DNA of 25,745 nucleotides from Chrysochromulina parva (GCA_002887195.1 PJAB01000479.1:1-25745); one strand, 5' to 3'. Numbered from the stretch's first letter, positions 1 through 9,086 are shown. Made by a program: numbers and translations. Notes: generated by a model from the letters alone, not told the origin.

Positions 1-818
1 ACGACGCTCAGCGACGCGGAGGAGGCGCTCGCGACGGCGTCAGTGCAGGTGAGCTCAGTGTCCCTGCCTGCCCTCTGAAGGATCGTGATGGACGTCTGAT
101 TGCGTCCGATTGCGTCCGATTGCCTCCTTACTTGCCGCCCTGGTTGCCGCAGGTGAGCGCACTGGAGGATGAGTGGAGTGCCGCCGAGGCCCAGAAGATG
201 CAGACCAACTCGCGGCTGCGCGTTGAGTCTCGTCAAGCGGAGAAGGCGGCGAAGGCGGCCGAGAAGGCCCTCGCTCACGCGCATGAGCGCATCCAACAGC
301 TCGAGAAGGCGCTCGAGGACGCTGCTCTGCGGACTGAGGAGCACGACGACGACCAGTACAGCGCTACCCCACAGGCGGCGCGGGGCGGCAGCAGTGTCGC
401 CAGCCTCGGCGAAGGGCACGGAGGCGTCGCAATGGGCCACAGCGGCAGCGGCGGCGGCGGCGGCAGCGGTGGCCGGCTCAGTGGTCGGGGTCGCACGTTC
501 GGATTCGGCGCGAGCCCTGTGCCGAATGCGTACGATGCCTGGTCGGTCAATCCCTCGCCCTTGAGTACCGCCGACTCGCGCTCGAGGCTGAGCAGAGGGG
601 TTGGCTTGGCTCCATCGCCCGGAGGCTTCTCTAGCTTCGACTCGCCTGCTGATTACGTCTCGCCAGCAAAGCTTACACTCGATGAGGTGCTCTCGAGGCG
701 AAAGCAGGGCACCGCGAGCGCTTTGGGACACGAGGGGCGGAGCAACAAGCCCAAAAGATTCCGCCCGGCCAAGTGGATCATCCGTGTCGTATTTGGCAGA
801 CCAAAGCCCCGGGAGTGA
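1..818 (+). CDS. Coiled-coil protein, 3' end of gene (5' partial)
   Basis: Only the C-terminal part is in the window. Exon 1-48 reads open in frame 1. It is joined in phase 0 to 153-818 across a GTGAGC...GCAG intron, giving about 237 visible residues. The first ~85 residues are rich in Ala, Glu, Lys and Gln with heptad spacing (for example SALEDEWSAAEAQKMQ and AHERIQQLEKALEDAALR), which indicates a coiled coil. A low-complexity Gly/Ser stretch follows, then a Ser/Pro-rich region. The tail is basic with a short hydrophobic patch (RFRPAKWIIRVVFGRPKPRE). I recognise no catalytic domain. A cytoskeletal or scaffold role would fit, but that is only inference from the coiled coil. The reading frame without splicing has no ATG near its 5' end, which supports the spliced model. 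The true start lies upstream of the window. Confidence 0.7.
   Translation, partial: DAQRRGGGARDGVSAGELSVPACPLKDRDGRLIASDCVRLPPYLPPWLPQVSALEDEWSAAEAQKMQTNSRLRVESRQAEKAAKAAEKALAHAHERIQQLEKALEDAALRTEEHDDDQYSATPQAARGGSSVASLGEGHGGVAMGHSGSGGGGGSGGRLSGRGRTFGFGASPVPNAYDAWSVNPSPLSTADSRSRLSRGVGLAPSPGGFSSFDSPADYVSPAKLTLDEVLSRRKQGTASALGHEGRSNKPKRFRPAKWIIRVVFGRPKPRE
49..152 (+). other. Intron A, 104 nt, phase 0, bounded by direct repeats
   Basis: The donor is CAG|GTGAGC and the acceptor is GCCGCAG|GTGAGC. The ten bases GCAGGTGAGC occur at 45-54 and again at 149-158. Extended to 16 bases (45-60 and 149-164) the two copies match at 14 positions. The intron therefore starts with a copy of the start of the next exon. 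Inside, 87-128 holds GATGGACGTCTGATTGC followed by two further GATTGC units spaced 10 bases apart. CTGAT within this block could serve as a branch point. Splicing joins two coiled-coil segments in frame. Confidence 0.75.
87..128 (+). repeat. Short tandem repeat of ~10 bases inside intron A
   Basis: GATTGCGTCC occurs twice in a row (99-108, 109-118) followed by GATTGCCTCC (119-128), preceded by GATGGACGTCT. A related block is found in the intron at 16258-16355. Confidence 0.8.
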
Positions 819-1660
819 CCCGCCGCGCAGCGCGGGCCAAGGGGTTTGCACCGGGGACGAGTCGAAGTGACGTCCCAGTGACGTCCCGATCGAGCAAGGC
901 CACTACCTCGCGGGCAGCCCGCCCAAATCGGTGGCGGATGCTGGAGTCATCTCGCCAAGTGCCGAGCAGAGAGGCATAGAAGAGGCATACCTACGGTTTA
1001 GTGTTTACAGTAACTCTCATATAAGCTCCTCCTCTAGTAGTGTAACGAGAAACGACCTCGCTACCGCTTAGGTCAATATGATATAAAATCCGCCTAACCC
1101 GCAGCGCGAGGCCACCCCTCTCGCCTCGGTGGGTAAGTCGAGCTCGAGCGGCATGTCGAGCGGGGGGTCCGGCTCCGGGGTGCGGGGAGGCGCTCGGCTA
1201 AAATACATGCTAAAATACCGGAAAACGAAACGCTGGCACGACCACGCAGTAAAGCCGTGTACTCTCCGTCGCGTAGTACTTGTTCTCGAAGTGTCAACTT
1301 CTGTGACCTTTGAACGCACAACGTGCGTTGCCTGACATTGGGGGCCGATCGCGATGTATAGCGTATGTATAGCGTGGGGGCCGCTTGCCGGGTCTTGGGG
1401 GGTGGGTACTGGGGTTCGGACCGTTGGTTTTTTTAATCACACGGTGCGACGCGACCGCAGCGTGAGGCAGTGTTTCGAGTTCATTTCCTGCATTGTTCAG
1501 GCGAGCCGATGAAAAAGGCAACTCTGCATGCATGTGTACGTGTTGGTGAGTTGTGAATGAACGGTTTCTTTTCTCCCGAATTTCTATCTCGTCGCATCGC
1601 GGGGGAGCTCAGTGGCGTCGGCTGCTGTCGCCCCTGCCGCGCCCTGCCGCGCGCCGGGGC
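819..1660. other. Intergenic region, possible promoter of EF-hand gene
   Basis: I see no convincing gene in these 842 bases. 1000-1090 is AT-rich compared with the flanks and contains a TATAAAA sequence at 1082-1088. A strong donor-like GTAAGT follows at 1132-1137, and a pyrimidine-rich tract ending in CAG lies just before 1500. A 5' untranslated intron for the gene starting at 1661 is therefore possible but unproven. A small duplication (GTATAGCGTAT, then GTATAGCGTGG) lies at 1355-1377. Confidence 0.4.
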
Positions 1661-2803
1661 ATGACGCTCAAGCACTGCATCGCCGTGTCATCTGTGCCGT
1701 CTCTGCCTCGTTGTTATCTGTGCCGATGTTCTCTGCGCCGCACACTCGTTGTTCTGTTTGCCATCGCAGCCGCAAGTGAGACACCAACCACCGTGCCCCC
1801 GACGGTGGCATCTCCGTCTTCGCAGAGACCGCTTCCGCCGAAAGCGCCACCGCTGAGAGCGCCATCGCCTCCAAAGTCACCAGGCCCGCGAATGGTGAAG
1901 GTCATGTCTGGCGCCCAAATGCGCCAATTGCATGCGACGATGGACACCGACGCCGACTCGAAGGTCTCGCTGGACGAAGCTTTCACGTTCGTCAAGGTTC
2001 TACGAACCTCTCTCGAGGCCCAAAGCTCCTTTCGAATCATGGAAACAATGGACGCGAACAAGGATGGACGTCTGAGCCAGCAGGAGTATGCAAAGGACCT
2101 GAGGCATCTGAACATTCCAGACGAGAGGAAGGCGCATTTTCGACGCAAATTTCCAGCCTTTGACGATGACGGAGACGCAGTCCTTTCCCACGAGGAGGCG
2201 TTGCCACTGTTCAACTTCATGTTCAGCTTCCAGAATCTCGACGTCAACAAGGAGTGAGAGCACATTGCCGAGCTCAAACCCACTACCCAGCACCCGCAGA
2301 CCCAGACCGCTCTCTCCCCTACACCCCTCATCTCTCACTGCCGCGCTTTTCTCTGCGTGCCTGTCATGTTTCACGCTCCCTCATCTGCCGTTCGGGCTCT
2401 CTGTCGTGTCAGCGATGTGCTCACCATGCGAGAGTTCAAGCAGATAGCGGCGGCGAAGCTCGAAGGCGCCTCGCGCGAGCAGATCGCCAAGTCGGATGAG
2501 GAGGCGAAAGCCATCTTCGCTGGCTTGGATGCGAATGGCGACGCGCGGATCGACGCCAAGGAGCACTTTGCATACGCGAGCGGCACATTTGCAGGGCTCG
2601 CTGCCATGCAGGCGCTGTTTGGACTCGCCGACACCAATGGGGACCGCCAGCTCTCGTCGGATGAGTTGGTCGAATGCCGCTCGAACCCGAAGTTTGGAGG
2701 CTCCGCGGCCTTCCATCATGCCCAGGATTGGATCCACAACATCGAGGCAGAGGTCGAGACGGAACTCGAGCTCCGTCAGGTGGGAGCAAAGTTCGAGCTG
2801 TGA
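1661..2803 (+). CDS. Six-EF-hand secretory-pathway calcium-binding protein (CREC/reticulocalbin-like)
   Basis: The exons are 1661-2253 and 2413-2803. I chose the first in-frame ATG at 1661, because the longer frame starts at GTG. The N-terminus has a hydrophobic run (TLVVLFAIAAA, residues ~28-38) after basic residues, consistent with a signal peptide. A Pro/Ser-rich linker follows. Six canonical 12-residue calcium loops are visible in order: DTDADSKVSLDE, DANKDGRLSQQE, DDDGDAVLSHEE, DVNKDDVLTMRE (rebuilt exactly across the intron), DANGDARIDAKE and DTNGDRQLSSDE. Six EF-hands behind a signal peptide is the layout of ER-lumen CREC proteins. The chain ends in KFEL, resembling a KDEL-type retrieval signal. 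By family knowledge the role would be ER calcium buffering or chaperoning. The N-terminus is less certain: a pyrimidine-rich tract ending in CAG at about 1770 could be an acceptor that replaces the first ~36 codons. Confidence 0.82.
2254..2412 (+). other. Intron in EF-hand gene, 159 nt
   Basis: The donor is AAGGA|GTGAGA and the acceptor is CGTGTCAG|CGATG. Joining the exons restores a perfect EF-hand loop (DVNKDDVLTMRE) that neither exon contains alone, which fixes both splice sites. No direct repeat links the two ends, unlike three other introns in this window. Confidence 0.9.
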
Positions 2804-2834
2804 GATGCATGTCGAAGTGTGGAAGTCATGACGT

Positions 2835-2867
2835 CAGGACAAGTCCTGTACAGCAGTATACTGTACA
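2835..2867. terminator. Two adjacent hairpin-forming inverted repeats after EF-hand gene
   Basis: CAGGAC-AA-GTCCTG (2835-2848) is followed directly by TGTACAG-CAGTATA-CTGTACA (2847-2867). Both arms are perfect. They lie ~30 bases after the stop codon and could shape the 3' untranslated region. A termination role is only a guess. Confidence 0.35.
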
Positions 2868-3015
2868 TGTCTGTCTGTCATCGCGGACGTCCGACACAAA
2901 ATGCACGACCCTCAGCCTTTGAGTCGACATCGGGCAACGGCGTGCACCGACAGGCCACTTTTCCCGAAATGTGGCCGGCGAACTTTAGAAGAAACTACGC
3001 TCCTCTCCATTCTTG

Positions 3016-3087
3016 ATTCTAGAGCATTATGCAGCATTCGAAACGAAAAAAATTCTAGAGCATTATGCAGCATTCGAAACGAAAAAA
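3016..3087. repeat. 36-bp perfect tandem duplication
   Basis: The unit starting ATTCTAGAGCATTATGCAGC and ending in an A-run occurs at 3016-3051 and again at 3052-3087 without mismatch. It sits between two convergent genes, about 50 bases from the stop codon at 3138. The surrounding stretch 2804-3137 holds no gene I can support. Confidence 0.9.
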
Positions 3088-3137
3088 AACATGGAAAAAA
3101 TTTAAATGTGAATTCTAATCAGTTCAGAAACTTCACT

Positions 3138-4319
3138 TTACGTCCTGCTCGTGCCAAACTTGAACAGAGGATGGTGACTGTAGCACGGCAGCATGCCTCG
3201 ACGCAGGAGCGCCGCTTTGTATGTTCCCACTTGGTCGAGCTGAAAGACGAGCACGTCACGCCGGCGCGCGCCGAAAGGCGTGCCGCGGTGAAGAGAATTC
3301 GTGTCAAAGCAGAACCCGTCGCCAACGCCACCAAGCAGCAGCAGACGACGAGTCGCAAACCGCTGCTGCACTTCCGCCTCGGCGAAGCGCGTGCATTCGA
3401 ATGGGCTGTTGGCGTAGTAGAGCGTCGTGTGACTGCCAATGACGACCTCAGGCGGATGCGAGTCCTCTGTCACGTTGGACGCGAAGACGAAGCACTTGAG
3501 TCGGCGGCCACAGCGATCGTGATGGTGGATGCCCGAGACGTACTCTTTGGTGCTCAGCTCGCGGGCCGGTAGACGTAGCATATTGATCGAGGAGATCTCG
3601 ACCTGGCCAAGATAGGCTTCGGCGAGAGAGCGGAAGCGTCCCAATGCGAGCTCCACCACAGGTTGGAGTGATGAGCCCACGCCTTGCAGTTGAGGTGCCC
3701 AGCCCTTGCTGCTGACCGCCGTCGCCTTACCGCCGTGCACCGCATCAAGATGACTAAGTGCATCGCTGCCAAGGGCATTGCGCAGGCCCCAGGCGGCGCC
3801 GTCAAAGCGAAAGACGCCAAGCCGCTCCAGCTCGTGGGCAGCCTCGTCGACGCCAGCCCACGGCATGCCAGCCTTTTGCATTTTCCGATGCCGACCAGCT
3901 GCATTATGAAAGCTGTTGGAGTCGAGCGAAGGCCACGGATGGATGAGCTGGGTAATTCCCTGGCGTTGCTTGATTGGCCGGAGCTCGTGATCGTCGTGCA
4001 GAAAGGCAAGCTGCAAGCGCCGTTCCTGCAAATTGCCATGCAGCAGCAGAGATTCCTTGACGTGCTGGGCGAGCAGCGACGAGAAGTTCCACCGCGCACC
4101 GAAGGCGACGCCAAGCGAGCCCACAATTAGTCCTGAAGCGATTGCCTCCGCTCGGTCGATGGGAGATGCGGCACGCACTGCCATGTCGTAGTCATGCCAG
4201 ACGCGCGCAGCAACGCTGGCCCCGAGAGGGAAAAAGAGTGCGGCCGGATCGGCCTCGTTTCGAGCGAACGGATTGAGGCGTAGTTGCAGAGCGCTGCCGA
4301 CCTCGTCTGACGTCGACAT
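3138..4319 (-). CDS. Phytanoyl-CoA dioxygenase (PhyH)-like Fe(II)/2-oxoglutarate oxygenase
   Basis: This is a 393-residue single-exon frame read from ATG at 4319; the longer frame begins at GTG. The C-terminal third carries the 2-oxoglutarate oxygenase signature. HHHDR at residues 265-269 supplies the His-X-Asp iron ligands, the distal His is in TNSLHRGTP (His344), and a downstream Arg cluster (RRRD, ~352-355) may bind 2-oxoglutarate. The spacing from HxD to the distal His (~77 residues) suits the PhyH family. ASNVTEDSHPPEVVIGSH matches the PhyH pattern in which the substrate loop and the GSH motif follow the metal site. The substrate is unknown; family members hydroxylate lipids and many small metabolites. 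No signal peptide is evident. It is divergent from the gene at 4491 and convergent with the EF-hand gene. Confidence 0.72.
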   Translation of the reverse strand: MSTSDEVGSALQLRLNPFARNEADPAALFFPLGASVAARVWHDYDMAVRAASPIDRAEAIASGLIVGSLGVAFGARWNFSSLLAQHVKESLLLHGNLQERRLQLAFLHDDHELRPIKQRQGITQLIHPWPSLDSNSFHNAAGRHRKMQKAGMPWAGVDEAAHELERLGVFRFDGAAWGLRNALGSDALSHLDAVHGGKATAVSSKGWAPQLQGVGSSLQPVVELALGRFRSLAEAYLGQVEISSINMLRLPARELSTKEYVSGIHHHDRCGRRLKCFVFASNVTEDSHPPEVVIGSHTTLYYANSPFECTRFAEAEVQQRFATRRLLLLGGVGDGFCFDTNSLHRGTPFGARRRDVLVFQLDQVGTYKAALLRRGMLPCYSHHPLFKFGTSRT

Positions 4320-4490
4320 TCGTGTGGGATACCAAGTTTTGACGAAGACCGGTACCGGTAGCGGAGCGGAGCGGTGAAACACACGCGCAGGGGGTGGGCG
4401 CGCGGGGCGATTCTCGGGGAAGTTTAGCTGTTCATATTAAGTCTATTCACAGGCCTTTCAGGCAATTCACAGGGCAGGCGGCTCTTCGGG
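4320..4490. promoter_or_regulatory. Divergent promoter region between PhyH-like and beta-helix genes
   Basis: Only 171 bases separate two divergent start codons, so transcription of both must begin here or within 5' leader sequence. ATTCACAGG occurs twice in the same orientation (4445-4453 and 4465-4473), exactly 20 bases apart, which could be a paired factor site. Confidence 0.4.
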
Positions 4491-4875
4491 ATGCCGAGCA
4501 CCTCTTCAAGACCCTCAACGAGCTCGTCCACGAAGGGCACTAGCCGGTCCGCACCCGCATACACTCCCGTGGAAAAAGGTGAGAGCTCGTCAGCGGATTG
4601 GCAGTGGCGGACGGGTATGCAATTCGCGTGTGCCTTTTGCACCTTTTGCATGTGTTTTGTGGGCGTCTTGCTGCTGCTGACGGATGACGCCGAGGTGGCA
4701 AGCAAGGACTGGCCATGGGCCATTCTTCCACGTGCTGAAGTTGAAGCGGCAGCCGCAGTAGCATCGGCGACCGCATCACCAAGTGCCGCCCCCCTCCCAC
4801 GCAGCAGCGCGCCGTCACCGCCATCGCGATCGCCGTCATCGCCACCGCCGCTGCTAAATTCGCCACCGTCGCCAC

Positions 4876-4907
<32 letters not shown>

Positions 4908-7052
4908 CTGCCGCTGCCGACGCCGACGCCACCGCCGCCGCCGCCGCCGCCGCCGCTGCCGACGCCACCGTCGCCGCCGCCGCCGTTGCCGCCGTTGCCG
5001 CCGCTGCCGCCGCTGCCGCCGCTGCCGAACCTCCCGCCCTGCGCTGCTGATGCGGAGCTGCTGCCCATGGCGCTCGAGGCCATCGATCCCTTGGGCACGC
5101 CGTTTGCGGCCACCAAGCAGTGCGCCGCGTATCCGCGCGAGAGCGAGGGAGCTCACTGGCCCGGCTGGTCCGAGTTGACGCATCTATACACGACGCAGTT
5201 TGTGCTGCCTGCGGAGGCGAAGGAGGCGACGACGTCGCTCCGGCTGCGAAGCAGCGCGGGCGACTTTAGCGCTTTCTATCAAGACGAGAGCCTCCACTCG
5301 AAGGGCGGGCTGCTCGTTGTGCCCTACCCCCCCAAAGCATCTCCACGAGGAGCCCCTGTCCATCTGACGCTCATGCCTGATAGCGCTCGCGACGGCGCTC
5401 AGGGCAACGGCACGAAGATCCAGGCTCTCTGGATCAGTTTCCGCGCCGCGAACGCCGTGTATGACTGCTCGCAGTACGACCACTGCTGCACGATCGTGGA
5501 CGATATCCCCGCGGCTGGCATCGCGAGCGGCACGTGCGACCTGCAGCCGCCGCGATGGCAATGCTACGAGCCGTCGGGTGCTCCGTGGCGCCTCGGGCAG
5601 CCCGTCGGTGCCGTCACGTTCCTCGGCCCTCTTGCGGGCTCGTCGATGGCCGATGGTGGTTCGGTACTCATCCATCTGGAGGACGGCGCTGACGTGAGCA
5701 CCCCGATCAGCAACACGTACGTCGAGCACCCGGTGCGCGACGATGCGGGATGCGCGGCAGTGTGCGCGGCGATCCAGGCCTCGCCCACCCTCGACTTATA
5801 CGGTCGCAGCGGCGGCAGCTGCGCGAGCTCGTGCCAATCAACGTGCCGCACTGAGCCGTGCTCTCAGCCGCAGTGCGTCGGCTGCTACCAGCTCGTCGAT
5901 GCCTCCGCGTGCGTGCTCAGCGGACGCCCACGCATTCGCTCTGCGCCTGGCTTCGGCCCGATTGTTGTCAACGGTTTCGGCCGCGTCAACGGCCGGAGGA
6001 TGATGGAGCGCATGCAAATGAGTGGCCAACCGGTGTGGAATGCGCCGAGCGCGGGTGTGCTCAACGGCTACGGCGGCAGCTGGCAACGTTGGCGTACTCT
6101 CAAGGACGCCGAGCAGCACACCCGCTGGCGCATCATGTCGGGCCTTGTCGAGCTCTCGAGCCGTGCCCAACCCGAGGCTACCGGCCGCCGCTATGCCGTC
6201 GACGTGTCGGAGCTGACGGTGGGATGGGGGCCCAAGCGTGGCGATGGCACCGTGCGGCTGCAGTTCGTGCGCGTGCCGCTCGGAGGCGAGAACAGCATAG
6301 AGGCGAACAACCAGCCCGCGCGCCTCTACGATGTGAAGACGCCGGGGACGTGGGTCGATGCCGCCGACGGCCCTCGCATCACCGCCGACCGCTCCTACCT
6401 CGGCTACCTCTACCTGCACACGGCGGACGATAACATCAAGGTTGACTCGTCGTTTTCGCTCTTTGAGCACCTGACGCTCGTCCAAGGCAACATCGGCTCA
6501 GCAATTGAGCTCGGCACGTACGGCATTGGCATCCGGCGCAACACGCTCACGTCGACGCTCGTGCAGGGCGTGTACGTGCACCGCGTGACTCAAGCGGGCG
6601 GGATGGACGATAACCTGGGCTCACTCCTTGGCAGCCGTACGTGCCCGTGGGGCCTCGCGATTGAGGACGTGTCCATCCGTAACGTCTTCGTGCCGCGCGG
6701 CGTGGGCAATCGCATCGAGTCAATCGTGCGCGTGGGCACGTATGGACAGCCTACCGCGCGCTTTCAAAGTTTGACGAACCTTGACCGTTGGTACTTTTGC
6801 TCCAATGACTGGTGGCTCGATGATCAAGTCATCCTCGGGCCGAACGCTCACAAGCCCGCCGCCATCTTTCGCAACGTGAGCTTCAGCGGCTGGAACGTGC
6901 AGGTGACGCCTCGGACGGTGAGCTCGCTGTATGGCTTCCACAGAGGCGCCCCGACCGTCTTCGAGAACGTGACATTCGACACGGTGCAGGTAGATCGGCT
7001 CGTTTTGGAAGGCGTGCATGAACTCCCCGCGACACTCTTCCAAACGGCATAG
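4491..7052 (+). CDS. Type II membrane protein with Pro-rich stalk and beta-helix carbohydrate-enzyme-like ectodomain
   Basis: This is an 853-residue single-exon gene starting at ATG 4491. A Ser/Thr-rich cytoplasmic tail (~1-42) is followed by one membrane segment (~43-64, FACAFCTFCMCFVGVLLLLT). An Ala-rich piece comes next, then a Pro-rich stalk (~96-183) of SPP and LPP repeats like hydroxyproline-rich wall proteins. A Cys-rich patch lies at ~415-475. The C-terminal ~370 residues have the rhythm of a right-handed parallel beta-helix, with short repeating strands such as FEHLTLVQGN and FENVTFDTVQ. The segment YLYLHTADDNIKVDSS followed by IELGTYG resembles the acidic active-site region of GH49 dextranase/isopullulanase-type enzymes. 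I infer a surface or Golgi polysaccharide-acting enzyme; the exact family and activity are not proven. Confidence 0.72.
4855..5035 (+). repeat. CCG/CCGCTG low-complexity tract coding for Pro-rich stalk
   Basis: This is a near-continuous run of CCGCCG, CCGTCG and CCGCTGCCG triplets in frame with the 853-residue protein, coding for poly-Pro and LPP repeats. The complementary strand is G-rich. Such tracts change length easily. Confidence 0.9.
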
Positions 7053-7612
7053 GGGACGTGTTGCGTGAAGCGCGTAAACTTGGAGCGAATGGCCATGGGT
7101 TTGCTTGCGCTGTTGCGCGTGCGTCTGTCGAGTCGGTCCGGTGCCGGGCCTTGGTCCATTTGCGTACGTGAAGCAATCGTCAGTGTACCGTGTATTACAT
7201 GATTACATGTTATTCCGAGATACCATACCGGGCCATGCACCTTGCACCATGGCATGCGTGCACCGACGGGCGACGGGTACGTATCATTTAAAACAGAAAA
7301 ACACCCGTATACAAAGGGTCCCGCGCCGCGACACGCGGCACGGGGCATTGTATTCCGTACGGTACCGAGAACTGTCGGTCACGCGCATATCGGACGGCGC
7401 GTCTCTTCAGTCTGCAGGACCGGAACGGATCGGATCTGAATCGGATCGAACCGAACCACGGAACCAGCCGAGCAACAGCAAGCCGCTCAAGCCGCCAGAA
7501 CTGCTCCCAAACCTTCGACAATGCTCCATGCACATGCGACCATGTGGTACAAAAGCGCAAGCCGGTTTGCGCACAACAAAGGCTTGGAGCGTCCACCGGC
7601 AACAAGACAGAG
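7053..7612. other. Convergent intergenic region
   Basis: These 560 bases lie between two convergent stop codons. I find no credible gene. 7420-7462 holds a loose repeat of CGGATC/CGAACC units. 7186-7212 is relatively AT-rich (GTGTATTACATGATTACATG) and may belong to a 3' untranslated region. Confidence 0.5.
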
Positions 7613-9073
7613 CTACCATGCCGATGACGAGGGCCCGATAACGATGGAGTTGCCACCGAGGGACTGAGGAGATTGCGGGTAGCCTGTGCTCGTCAGGGCG
7701 CTCGGGTTGGCCACTCCCCGTCGCGCTCTCCAGCGGGCGGTGGCCGCGTCCACGGCAGCGGCCGGGCGCGCGAAGCTCGTCGCGGCGTTCGTCGGCTGCT
7801 CGGAAGCGTTCTCGAGAGCTCGACTGCTCTCTTTGACAAAACTGCTCTCGAGCCGGCGGCGGAGGGAATCCTCATATTCCGCAGGCGGCGGGAGCGGTGG
7901 CTCAACGACCTGGCCCTTGAGCAGTTTCGTCACCCAGCGGCGCTCGGCCTGGCGACACACGTCGAGGAGATCCCGGCCGCTCAAGCCGACTGCCGCCGCG
8001 CCCAGGCGCGAGCACACGTCGGCCGTCAGATGCTTCGCGTACATGGCGAGGATCTCCGCGCGCGCCGCCGCCTCGGGCGCGGGGAAGTGAACGCGAACGT
8101 CGAAGCGGGAGAGGAGTGCGTCGTCGAGGTCTGCCCGACGGTTGGTCGCCCCGATGAGGGTCGTGCCTGGCTGCGCTTCGAGACCATCGAGACGCCGAAG
8201 CAGCACTGAGAGCACCCGGCGCGACGCGTCGTCGATGTCGCGAGAGCGAGAGCCCGCGAGCGCATCGAGCTCGTCCACGAAGACCACACACCGGCCGAGG
8301 GCGGCGCACGCGTCAAAGAGTGCTGCGAGCTGTTGCTCCGCCTGTCCGAACCACTTGGAGAGGATACCTTCTAAAGGCGCATACACGAGAGGGAGACCCG
8401 CCTGGGCCGCCGCGATGCGCGCCGCGGTCGTCTTGCCTGTGCCCGGCGGTCCGTAAAAGAGCAGCGCCGCTGCACGGTCTGTGCCCAGGCGGCGCGTCCC
8501 AGCCCGCACAGACGCAAAGGCTTCGGGATACTTGAGGGGAAGCACGAGCACCTCCTCCACCTGCTCGCGCAGCTCGGCCGCGCCAGCGAGCGCATCCCAC
8601 GATGCCTCTGGTGGAGCCGGCTGGCCATCCGGCGGTGGAAACAGGACGCGCGCCCCGATCCGCTCGAGGCTCACAATCGCCGCCTCGGGCGTGCGCGGCT
8701 GACGTCTACTCACCTCTAAGGCCGGAAGAGGAGGCGCCGGCGGCGGGAGGCCTTGCTCTTCCTCCTTCTCGGGATACCAGCGGTCCGTCTCGGGTGGTCC
8801 CTCACGAGCCAGCGCCTCGCGGGCCGCCTCGCGAGCCGCCTCCCGAGCCGCCGCTCGAGCCGCTGCGCCGGTCAATGGTCGGCGGAGATCAACAGTCTGC
8901 GGGACCAGCGGCTCGTCCGGCTCGTCAATCTGGCCTCGTACGGACCTCCGCCAGGTACTATATGCGTCGTAGTTTGGACGCTCAGCCATGCGGATATTTG
9001 TGCGTGCGGTCACCATCGGACGAGCAGCGAGGGCTGCAAACGCCACCGATGGAAGAAGTAGCATCACACCCAT
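7613..9073 (-). CDS. AAA+ ATPase, probably plastid-targeted
   Basis: This is a 486-residue single-exon gene. I use the first ATG at 9073; the longer frame starts at TTG. One AAA+ module is complete: Walker A GPPGTGKT (~208-215), a pore-loop-like SKWFGQAE (~239-246), Walker B CVVFVDELDA (~262-271), sensor-1 ATNR (~309-312), an arginine-finger region LLSRFD (~321-326) and a sensor-2-like GLSGRDL (~363-369). This is the classical AAA clade (katanin/VPS4/FtsH type), but no protease or MIT domain is visible. The N-terminus MGVMLLLPSVAFAALAARP is hydrophobic, with Phe in an ASAFAP-like context, as in plastid bipartite signals of red-lineage algae. An Ala/Arg-rich helix (AREAAREAAREA) and a Pro-rich linker precede the ATPase core. 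The target substrate is unknown; a remodelling role is inferred. Confidence 0.8.
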   Translation of the reverse strand: MGVMLLLPSVAFAALAARPMVTARTNIRMAERPNYDAYSTWRRSVRGQIDEPDEPLVPQTVDLRRPLTGAAARAAAREAAREAAREALAREGPPETDRWYPEKEEEQGLPPPAPPLPALEVSRRQPRTPEAAIVSLERIGARVLFPPPDGQPAPPEASWDALAGAAELREQVEEVLVLPLKYPEAFASVRAGTRRLGTDRAAALLFYGPPGTGKTTAARIAAAQAGLPLVYAPLEGILSKWFGQAEQQLAALFDACAALGRCVVFVDELDALAGSRSRDIDDASRRVLSVLLRRLDGLEAQPGTTLIGATNRRADLDDALLSRFDVRVHFPAPEAAARAEILAMYAKHLTADVCSRLGAAAVGLSGRDLLDVCRQAERRWVTKLLKGQVVEPPLPPPAEYEDSLRRRLESSFVKESSRALENASEQPTNAATSFARPAAAVDAATARWRARRGVANPSALTSTGYPQSPQSLGGNSIVIGPSSSAW

Positions 9074-9086
9074 CTCCAGAAAACGA

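Noticed and set aside
4424..5116. Gly-rich minus-strand frame of 230 codons
   Set aside because: It is the complement of the Pro-rich stalk tract, a usual artefact of CCG repeats.
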